From: Bacteroidales bacterium UBA5281
GTDB taxonomy: Bacteria; Bacteroidota; Bacteroidia; Bacteroidales; Lentimicrobiaceae
Direction: 5' to 3'
DNA length: 14,233 bases
Assembly (NCBI GenBank): GCA_002410555.1
Contig: DHSR01000033.1
Span: 231,554-245,786 of the forward strand
Both the position numbers and the translations under genes were made by a program. This document shows, in pieces, positions 8,532-14,233 of this stretch (position 1 is its first letter; each line of letters opens with the position of its first letter). The notes under the pieces are model-generated. The model was not told where the DNA came from. It ran no database searches and saw nothing but the letters and a program-made list of their open reading frames with translations.

Positions 8532-9220
8532 TGAAGAAGTTAATCCTATTCCTGCTTTTCTTTGGCCTGCTCATACAGGGGTTCGGTCAGAATGAGCGTG
8601 GCATGCTCAGACAGGGCAATAAATTGTATGAAGACGAAAAGTTTAATGAGGCGGAAATTGAATACCGGAAAGCACTTGAAAAGGCACAGACTTCAGTAAA
8701 GGGCAATTATAATCTGGGCAATGCCCTTTATAAACAGGAGAAATTTGATGAGGCAGTTAACAGCTTGAGCAATGCCAATGCGATGATTAAAGAAACTGAC
8801 ACTCAATTGAAAGCAAAAGCATTGCATAATTTAGGCAATGCCCTGCTTAAAGCCGATAAACTGCCCGAAAGTATTGAGGCTTACAAACAATCGCTACGAC
8901 TTAATCCGGGTGACAACGACACCCGGTATAATCTGGCATACGCCATGCAAAAATTACAGCAGCAGCAACAGCAACAACAATCTCAGAACAATCAGGACAA
9001 TAAAGATAAAAACGACGATAAAAACCAGCAGCAGAACCAAAAGGATCAGCAGCAGGATGACCAACAAGACCAGGATCAGCAGCAGCAAAAGCCACAAATA
9101 TCGAAGCAGGATGCTGAAAGGATGCTGCAGGCCCTGAAGAATGATGAACAAAAAACGTTGGATAAGGTTAACCGTCAGAAGGTGAAAGCCACGAATGCAA
9201 AAGTTGAAAAGGACTGGTAA
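8531..9220 (+). CDS. batC: BatC, secreted TPR protein with Q-rich linker
   Basis: The 229-residue protein starts with a signal peptide (about 1-20, ending GFGQ). TPR-type helix pairs follow over about 23-142, for example GNALYKQEKFDEAVNSL and LGNALLKADKLPESIEAY. Residues 143-188 are low-complexity and almost entirely Q, D, N and K. A short helical end follows, beginning SKQDAERMLQAL and closing with EKDW, an ending I believe is common in BatC-type proteins, though this is from memory. There is no membrane anchor after the signal peptide, so it is probably periplasmic and works as a protein-binding adaptor for BatA and BatB. The start overlaps the batB stop, implying coupled translation. Confidence 0.9.
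   Translation: MKKLILFLLFFGLLIQGFGQNERGMLRQGNKLYEDEKFNEAEIEYRKALEKAQTSVKGNYNLGNALYKQEKFDEAVNSLSNANAMIKETDTQLKAKALHNLGNALLKADKLPESIEAYKQSLRLNPGDNDTRYNLAYAMQKLQQQQQQQQSQNNQDNKDKNDDKNQQQNQKDQQQDDQQDQDQQQQKPQISKQDAERMLQALKNDEQKTLDKVNRQKVKATNAKVEKDW
8957..9094 (+). repeat. Low-complexity CAG/CAA-rich tract inside batC
   Basis: The tract encodes batC residues 143-188, beginning with eight consecutive glutamines and continuing with mixed Q, N, D and K. CAG and CAA codons alternate irregularly, with AAT, AAC, GAT and AAA between. In-frame gain or loss of triplets would change linker length without breaking the reading frame. The mixed codons should slow slippage compared with a pure triplet run. Confidence 0.85.
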
Positions 9221-9262
9221 ATGCGAATGGTTAAGTCACTACACTTAATAAATTGAGTCGAT

Positions 9263-11104
9263 ATGATAAGAAAAGGATCCGGGCTATTGTTTTTTTTCAT
9301 GGTTTGGATAACCACCGGCTTTGCACAGCAAATAGATTTTAAGGCTTCTGCTGTGGAGGAGGCAAGTGTAGGTCAACAATTCCGCCTCATCTACTCCATT
9401 AACGGGCAGGCCTCGGGTTTTCGTGCTCCTGCCATAAAAGATTTTTCTATTCTTGGCGGACCCAGCCAGTCATCGAGTACGAATATGCAAATCATCAATG
9501 GAAAGGTGAGCCGATCCATTGAATACACCTATACCTATCTGTTGCAGGCCATTAATGAAGGTACCTTTACCATTCCACCTGCTGCAGTTACTGTTGATGG
9601 CAAAACCTACCAATCCAATCCGGTAACCATCAGGGTAGTTAAAGGCAGCCAACAAGCGACACCGGGAGGGAGTGATGCTGGGAGCCAACCGTCTGGTGAA
9701 ATTTCTTCACGCGATTTATATGTTACTGCATCGGCCAGCAAAACCAATCCTTACCAGGGTGAGCAGGTGATTATTACCTATCGCATTTATACACGAATTC
9801 CCATTGCCCAGTACAGCATTACACGCCTGCCTTCTATGGCCGGTTTCTGGTCACAGGATTTGATTAAAGACAACGATAAGCTGAATCAATATCGCGAAAT
9901 CATCAATGGTTCAGAATATGTGATAGCTGAGATAAAAAAAAATGCGGTATTTGCTCAAAAATCGGGACAACTAAACATTGAGCCCCTTGAATTGGATGTG
10001 GTGGCCCAAATACAGCGAAAAAAAGCGCGCTCCCGTACCATGGATCCCTTTTTCGATAATTTCTTCAATGATAGTTTCTTTGGCAGCACACTGCAAAACG
10101 TAAAGAAAACGCTAAAATCCAATGGTCTCACCATCAATGTAAAACCACTGCCTTCAGCCTCCAGACCCCGTGAATTCAGTGGCGCTGTTGGTGATTTTAA
10201 AGTTGAGGCGTCCGTGGATCAAACTCAGATGAAGACCAATGATGCAGCATCGCTAAAATTTACAATATCAGGCAAAGGAAATCTTAAACTGGTTGAAAAA
10301 CCTGTTATTGATTTTCCGCCCGATTTTGAAATATATGATCCACGCATTACCGACAACATTCAGACGACGGCATCAGGAATATCGGGTTCGCGTACCTTTG
10401 AATTTCTGATGATACCGAGAAATCCGGGCGATTTTACCATTAAGCCTATTGAGTTTGCCTGGTTTGATCCCAATTCAGGTTCATATCGCAAAGTAAGTAC
10501 CGAATCCTTTAAGATTAAGGTAGAAAAAGGAAGTGGAGATGGTGAATATGTTAGCAGTGCCTCCAGTAAGGAAGACATAAAGTACATTGGTTCAGATATT
10601 CGCTTTATCAAAACCGGGAACCCGGAACTTCGCCGGGTGGATACCTATTTCTTCAACAGTACAGGATTCTGGTTGTGGCTGCTTTTACCCCCGGTTCTTT
10701 TCATTGCATTCCTTATTTTCCTTCGCAAAGAGCTGAAACGACGCAGCAATATAGCACTGGTAAGAAACAAGAAAGCAACAAGGGTGGCGCGAAAACGGCT
10801 AAAAAAAGCTGAGTATCATCTCAAACTCCATCAGTCAGAACCATTCTGGATAGAGGTTTCAAATGCACTATGGGGTTATCTGAGCGATAAATTTAACATA
10901 CCGCTTTCCAAATTATCCATGGAATCAGTGAATGACGCCCTGATGGCAAAAAATGTTAATCCCGATCTGATTGATCAATTTATAAGAACCGTAAGCGAAT
11001 GTGAATTTGCCCGATTTGCGCCGGGAGATAAAACGCAAGCCATGGAAGCTTTGTATCACAAAGCCCTTGATGTGATCACCCGGACCGAACAGGAATTAAA
11101 ATAA
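9263..11104 (+). CDS. batD: BatD, oxygen-tolerance family membrane protein
   Basis: The 613-residue protein has a signal peptide (about 1-22), then a long beta-rich periplasmic part with repeated Ig-like modules (about 24-127, 150-250 and 303-422). A single membrane helix at about 468-487 is followed by a basic stretch and a helical cytoplasmic domain (about 510-607). The opening pattern VEEASVGQQFRLIYSING, the ISSRDLYVTASASKTNPYQGE segment and the overall length fit the BatD family. The aromatic, Asp/Asn-rich segment at about 258-275 (MDPFFDNFFND onward) is a family-typical low-complexity patch, probably a loop. It is likely the structural scaffold of the Bat complex. The cytoplasmic tail resembles that of the 5448 gene product. 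It lies 42 bp after batC and 10 bp before batE. Confidence 0.93.
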   Translation: MIRKGSGLLFFFMVWITTGFAQQIDFKASAVEEASVGQQFRLIYSINGQASGFRAPAIKDFSILGGPSQSSSTNMQIINGKVSRSIEYTYTYLLQAINEGTFTIPPAAVTVDGKTYQSNPVTIRVVKGSQQATPGGSDAGSQPSGEISSRDLYVTASASKTNPYQGEQVIITYRIYTRIPIAQYSITRLPSMAGFWSQDLIKDNDKLNQYREIINGSEYVIAEIKKNAVFAQKSGQLNIEPLELDVVAQIQRKKARSRTMDPFFDNFFNDSFFGSTLQNVKKTLKSNGLTINVKPLPSASRPREFSGAVGDFKVEASVDQTQMKTNDAASLKFTISGKGNLKLVEKPVIDFPPDFEIYDPRITDNIQTTASGISGSRTFEFLMIPRNPGDFTIKPIEFAWFDPNSGSYRKVSTESFKIKVEKGSGDGEYVSSASSKEDIKYIGSDIRFIKTGNPELRRVDTYFFNSTGFWLWLLLPPVLFIAFLIFLRKELKRRSNIALVRNKKATRVARKRLKKAEYHLKLHQSEPFWIEVSNALWGYLSDKFNIPLSKLSMESVNDALMAKNVNPDLIDQFIRTVSECEFARFAPGDKTQAMEALYHKALDVITRTEQELK

Positions 11105-11114
11105 AAAGCTGAAC

Positions 11115-11888
11115 ATGAAAAAATATCGCTTCTTCCCTGCGTTTTTGATGAGCATTATTTTTTGTATTGGCATTGGATTCGTTTCAGCCGCCACGGATAA
11201 TGAAGATTTTGAAAAGGCAAACAAGGCATACATGGCCGGCTTTTACGAAAATGCCATTGATTTGTACGAAAATATTCTTAAAAACGGTCAGGAGTCACCC
11301 AAACTTTACTATAACCTGGGGAATGCCTATTTTAAAACTGAACAAATCCCCCAGGCCATTCTTAACTATGAACGTGCACTGATGTTTGACCCATCCAACG
11401 AGGATTATCAGTACAACCTTAAAATAGCCAATGCTAAAATAGTAGATAAAATTGAGGTCATTCCCGAACTTTTCTATTTGCGATGGTGGTCAGCAATCAA
11501 GCAATGGTTCCCCCCCGACACCTGGATTCATATTGCCCTTACTGCTTTCACACTTATATTTATTGCATTGGCTCTTTTTCTACTTTCCAAACAGGTAATC
11601 CAACGCAAAATTCTGTTTGGGGCTGGTGTAGCTTTTTTTATCCTTGCCCTGCTCAGTGGAACAATAGCTTATCAGACCTATAAAAGTAATGAAAGTGAAA
11701 AGGGAGCCATTGTTTTTGCCCCTACCCTTCCCGTGAAAAGCTCTCCTGATGATAGCAGTATAGACCTCTTTGTGATTCATGAAGGACTTAAAGTGCAATT
11801 GATTGATAAAATTGGTGATTGGTATGAAATAAGAATTGCCAATGGCAGTAAGGGATGGGTAAAAACCAATGCTGTTGAGCCTCTCTGA
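11115..11888 (+). CDS. batE: BatE, TPR and SH3-like domain membrane protein
   Basis: The 257-residue protein has a signal peptide (about 1-26) and a TPR region (about 30-105, with YYNLGNAYFKTEQIPQAILNY). Membrane helices follow at about 137-157 and 165-186, joined by a short basic loop (SKQVIQRK), and a bacterial SH3-like domain ends the protein (about 196-256, with GDWYEIRIANGSKGWVKT). Both the TPR and SH3-like parts should face the periplasm. SH3b domains often bind peptide or cell-wall material; the ligand here is unknown. It is the last Bat gene. A 102-bp gap follows with no convincing terminator hairpin but with a candidate new promoter. Confidence 0.92.
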   Translation: MKKYRFFPAFLMSIIFCIGIGFVSAATDNEDFEKANKAYMAGFYENAIDLYENILKNGQESPKLYYNLGNAYFKTEQIPQAILNYERALMFDPSNEDYQYNLKIANAKIVDKIEVIPELFYLRWWSAIKQWFPPDTWIHIALTAFTLIFIALALFLLSKQVIQRKILFGAGVAFFILALLSGTIAYQTYKSNESEKGAIVFAPTLPVKSSPDDSSIDLFVIHEGLKVQLIDKIGDWYEIRIANGSKGWVKTNAVEPL

Positions 11889-11933
11889 ACAGTCATTTGC
11901 TCATATTTTCCTGATTTCAATTTATTATTATTG

Positions 11934-11964
11934 TTGATAGTTCACAAATAGTTTCATACCTTTA
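11934..11964 (+). promoter_or_regulatory. Candidate promoter of the tandem TonB-domain gene
   Basis: TTG at 11934-11936 and TACCTTTA at 11957-11964 are 20 bp apart. The second differs from TAnnTTTG only in its last base. Transcription would start near 11971, 20 nt before the ATG. This would separate the last three genes from the Bat operon, although readthrough is possible because no terminator is seen after batE. Confidence 0.5.
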
Positions 11965-11990
11965 CCTGCAATTATTTTAAAGTTGCACCT

Positions 11991-12791
11991 ATGAGGTGGA
12001 AATTTATCTTATGTCTAATATTTTCAACCGGGTTTATCCAGGCTCAGGAGACTACTGATATTCAAGCTGTTGGCGGAAATAAGCAACTGAAGCATTTTGT
12101 TGCACAAGAGTTGCTTTATCCGGATTCCTGTGTTGAAAATGGAATAGAAGGCACAGTAGTTATCCGTTTTACGACCGATCACACAGGCAGTGTTTTAAAG
12201 TACGCTCTAGAACGAAATGTTTCGCCAGCCTGTGATGCTGAGGCCTTACGCATTTTTAACATGATCGAATGGGTCCCGGCTTTCAATATGGGTATTCCGC
12301 AGACCGACAGTGGAACTTTTGAAATAGAATTTAATTTGAAAAAATACCGCCGGCTCGTCAGACAAAGGGGGTATTCCATGCACTATTATCCATACGAACC
12401 TATGGATACTTCGGGAGTTGTATATAATTATACCGACCTGCACACCGCCCCTCATCCCATCTTTACCAATGATAAGATATCTTTTTCGGGATTTATCGCG
12501 GCAAATTTAAATTATCCGGAAGCAGCCATCAAACAAAATCTGAGTGGTGTTGTTAAAGTAGGCATTATAGTTGAGCCACATGGTAAGATAAGTAATCTAA
12601 GGATTATAGAACCTTTGGGTGCGGGATGCAGTGAAGAAACCATACGGTTGGTGAAGATGTTAAAATGGATGCCGGGAACCTATGAACGACTGGCGGTAAG
12701 AACGCGCATGACACTCAGCATAATTTTCAATCTCGACAATGAATCTGATGGCGGGTTTGGTCCAAAAGTGAAGTCAAGCTATGGCGGTTAA
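11991..12791 (+). CDS. Secreted protein with two tandem TonB C-terminal domains
   Basis: The 266-residue protein has a signal peptide (about 1-19, ending IQAQ) and two copies of a TonB C-terminal-type domain. Copy 1 (about 33-117) reads L.YPDSCVENGIEG, then VVIRF, a turn with TGSV, and closes with EWVPAF and EIEFNL. Copy 2 (about 166-248) repeats this as LNYPEAAIKQNLSG, VKVGIIV, HGKI, LKWMPG and LSIIFNL. In TonB this domain contacts the TonB box of outer-membrane receptors. Here the usual N-terminal membrane anchor and proline-rich spanning region are absent, so energy transduction from ExbBD is unlikely unless the signal peptide stays uncleaved. A role in protein contacts in the periplasm is inferred. 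The 47-residue linker (118-164) is rich in Tyr and Pro. Confidence 0.85.
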   Translation: MRWKFILCLIFSTGFIQAQETTDIQAVGGNKQLKHFVAQELLYPDSCVENGIEGTVVIRFTTDHTGSVLKYALERNVSPACDAEALRIFNMIEWVPAFNMGIPQTDSGTFEIEFNLKKYRRLVRQRGYSMHYYPYEPMDTSGVVYNYTDLHTAPHPIFTNDKISFSGFIAANLNYPEAAIKQNLSGVVKVGIIVEPHGKISNLRIIEPLGAGCSEETIRLVKMLKWMPGTYERLAVRTRMTLSIIFNLDNESDGGFGPKVKSSYGG

Positions 12792-12830
12792 TGAAGTCTT
12801 TAAATATTTAATTAACCAAATACATTCCTC

Positions 12831-13730
12831 ATGAGAAAAACCTTTCTACTCTTCAATTTGATTGCATTACTCTCTTGTTCTGCGGTAGCACAATCTGCTG
12901 ATACTACGAAACTGTGGACCATAAAATTTAAAAGTGCAGTTACTTTTAACCAGGTAAGCCTCACGAATTGGGCTGGTGGCGGCGAAAACAGCTTTGGCGG
13001 TAATGGGCTGATCAACTATTCGGCCAGGCTTATTCAGGGCAGTTCTACCTGGGACAATACTTTAGATGTGGGTTATGGTCTTATTAAACTTGGAGATGCC
13101 CCGGTACGCAAAAGCGATGATAAAATTGATTTGATGTCTAAATATGGTTATAGCATCAATCATAAAAACCTTTATCTGAGTGCAAATTTAAATTTCAGGA
13201 CCCAGTTTACTGAAGGGTATAACTATCCAAATGATTCAGTCATTATTTCCGAATTTATGTCCCCTGCTTATCTGATGTTGGGCTTTGGTATTGATTACAA
13301 ACCAACCACTTACTTTAGCCTTTCCCTCTTGCCCCTTACAGGTAGACTTACCTTTGTTCTGGATGACACCCTTTCAGCCCGTGGTGCCTATGGAGTAGAC
13401 CCTGGAGATAAAGTGAGGGCGGAATTTGGGGCAGCCCTTATTGCTTTATTTGAAAAAGACATTTTGCCCAATATAAATTTCAAAAGCAAACTTGAACTCT
13501 TCACCAACTACCTGGACAAGCCCCAAAACATTGATATCAACTGGGAGGCTTTACTTTCACTTAAGGTAAACCGCTACCTGAGCACATACATCGGGTTGCA
13601 AACCATTTATGACCATGATATTTTGATCACTGACAATGATAATAAAACCGGGCCGCGTACCCAGTTTAAACAAACATTTGGCGTAGGATTAACCTATTCC
13701 TTTCAGCGCATAAAAGCAACCATTAATTAA
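12831..13730 (+). CDS. DUF3078-family protein, probable outer-membrane beta-barrel
   Basis: The 299-residue protein begins with a signal peptide (about 1-21, ending AVAQS). The DUF3078 pattern is recognisable near the start: FNQVSLTNWAGGGENSFGG (about 39-57), then a W.NTLDVGYGLIKLG segment and RKSDDKIDLMSKYGY. The remainder alternates polar and hydrophobic residues, with aromatic girdle positions, and the last strand ends in LTYSF a few residues before the C-terminus. This is compatible with an outer-membrane barrel. The function of the family is unknown. It lies 39 bp after the TonB-domain gene and 20 bp before mscL, so the three may be cotranscribed. No independent promoter is obvious. Confidence 0.88.
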   Translation: MRKTFLLFNLIALLSCSAVAQSADTTKLWTIKFKSAVTFNQVSLTNWAGGGENSFGGNGLINYSARLIQGSSTWDNTLDVGYGLIKLGDAPVRKSDDKIDLMSKYGYSINHKNLYLSANLNFRTQFTEGYNYPNDSVIISEFMSPAYLMLGFGIDYKPTTYFSLSLLPLTGRLTFVLDDTLSARGAYGVDPGDKVRAEFGAALIALFEKDILPNINFKSKLELFTNYLDKPQNIDINWEALLSLKVNRYLSTYIGLQTIYDHDILITDNDNKTGPRTQFKQTFGVGLTYSFQRIKATIN

Positions 13731-13750
13731 CCACTTAAATCATTAACACT

Positions 13751-14167
13751 ATGAAAATCATTGACGAATTCAAAGCTTTTGCCATGCGGGGCAATGTTGT
13801 TGACATGGCCGTAGGCATTATTATAGGCGGTGCATTTGGGAAAATCATCTCCTCATTTGTAAGCGATGTCCTAATGCCTCCTCTGGGGTTGCTTCTGGGT
13901 GGAATCGATTTTAAGGATATGACGTATGTGCTGAAAGAAGCCGTTATACAAGGTGAAGAGACAATTCCCGCGGTTACCCTCAATTATGGAATGTTTATCC
14001 AGAACGTTGTTGACTTTCTGATCATTGCTTTTGCTATTTTTATGGCTATAAAAGCAATGAATTCGCTCAAGAGAAAAGAAGAAGTTGCTGAAGAAATTGC
14101 AGCACCTCCTGCACCTACCAGAGAAGAAGAATTGCTTGCAGAAATCCGCGATTTATTAAAGAAATAA
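13751..14167 (+). CDS. mscL: Large-conductance mechanosensitive channel MscL
   Basis: The 138-residue protein forms a homopentameric inner-membrane channel that opens under membrane tension and releases solutes during hypo-osmotic shock. The N-terminal helix and first membrane helix follow the family closely (EFKAFAMRGNVVDMAVG), with R13, N15, G22 and K31 at the E. coli positions. The gate positions L19 and V23 of E. coli are M19 and I23 here, both conservative changes. The periplasmic loop is about 52-79, and the second membrane helix about 80-101 (FIQNVVDFLIIAFAIFMAIK). The C-terminal bundle helix is present (EEELLAEIRDLLKK), after an Ala/Pro linker. Length is normal for the family. A terminator follows at once. 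Confidence 0.98.
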   Translation: MKIIDEFKAFAMRGNVVDMAVGIIIGGAFGKIISSFVSDVLMPPLGLLLGGIDFKDMTYVLKEAVIQGEETIPAVTLNYGMFIQNVVDFLIIAFAIFMAIKAMNSLKRKEEVAEEIAAPPAPTREEELLAEIRDLLKK

Positions 14168-14182
14168 ATTCCTTTATCGCAT

Positions 14183-14218
14183 AAAAGAGGTTGACCGGAA
14201 ACGTTAACCTCTTTTTTT
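14183..14218 (+). terminator. Intrinsic terminator after mscL
   Basis: The stem AGAGGTTGAC (beginning with A14186) pairs with GTTAACCTCT (ending at T14212), with one G-U pair, around the loop CGGAAAC. Preceding A residues can pair with the run of seven T at 14212-14218. It starts 15 bp after the mscL stop. Confidence 0.9.
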
Positions 14219-14233
14219 AGTGTGCCGTGCATG

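Noticed and set aside
8954..9151. Minus-strand ORF coding for a leucine-rich hydrophobic protein
   Set aside because: It is the antisense reading of the Q-rich tract in batC: CAG/CAA read backwards gives leucine codons. It has no independent support.
3534..11888. The MoxR/Bat cluster as a new defence or toxin system
   Set aside because: Gene order and motifs match the known Bat aerotolerance operon. No nuclease, toxin or other effector domain is present.
12800..12811. Perfect 12-bp palindrome TTAAATATTTAA before the DUF3078 gene as an operator
   Set aside because: It consists only of A and T in an AT-rich gap, where such palindromes arise easily. No promoter element is clear nearby.

Overview
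The window looks like chromosomal DNA of a Bacteroidota bacterium. The gene content is typical of the phylum: a complete Bat aerotolerance operon, a DUF3078 outer-membrane-type protein and a TonB C-terminal-domain protein. Three intergenic regions also carry the Bacteroidota type of promoter (-7 element TAnnTTTG, with TTG or TTTG about 20 bp upstream), and there are no strong Shine-Dalgarno sequences. I cannot assign a family or genus. All twelve genes are on the plus strand and appear intact. I see no mobile element, tRNA, rRNA or CRISPR array.

Layout. Positions 1-336 are a nested tandem-repeat array of about 100-120 bp units, which may continue beyond the left edge. Next comes a monocistronic gcvP (433-3318), with a good promoter candidate upstream and a strong intrinsic terminator downstream. 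From 3460 to 3515 lies a compact control region for a long operon: MoxR-family AAA+ ATPase, DUF58 protein, a BatD-like membrane protein, batA, batB, batC, batD and batE (3534-11888). The genes overlap or sit at most 49 bp apart, so one transcript is likely. After a 102-bp gap with its own promoter candidate come a secreted protein with two TonB C-terminal domains (11991-12791), a DUF3078 protein (12831-13730) and mscL (13751-14167). The segment ends in a terminator at 14183-14218.

How the genes fit together. GcvP is the glycine-decarboxylating P-protein of the glycine cleavage system. The MoxR/Bat genes encode a cell-envelope assembly: a cytoplasmic AAA+ ATPase, three von Willebrand factor A (VWA) proteins (DUF58, BatA, BatB), two single-pass proteins with a periplasmic domain (the 5448 gene product and BatD), and two TPR proteins (BatC, BatE). 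MoxR ATPases commonly act with VWA partners as chaperone-like systems, and Bat operons are linked to oxygen and stress tolerance, but the biochemical role is unresolved. The last three genes concern the envelope: TonB-like domains, a presumed outer-membrane barrel and the mechanosensitive channel.

The Bat operon is a known system, not a new one. The points most worth a second look are the nested repeat array, the cytoplasmic tail domain apparently shared by the 5448 product and BatD, the operon's make-up of paralogous pairs, the unanchored tandem TonB-domain protein, and the dense set of motifs in the MoxR promoter, which also corrects the likely MoxR start codon.
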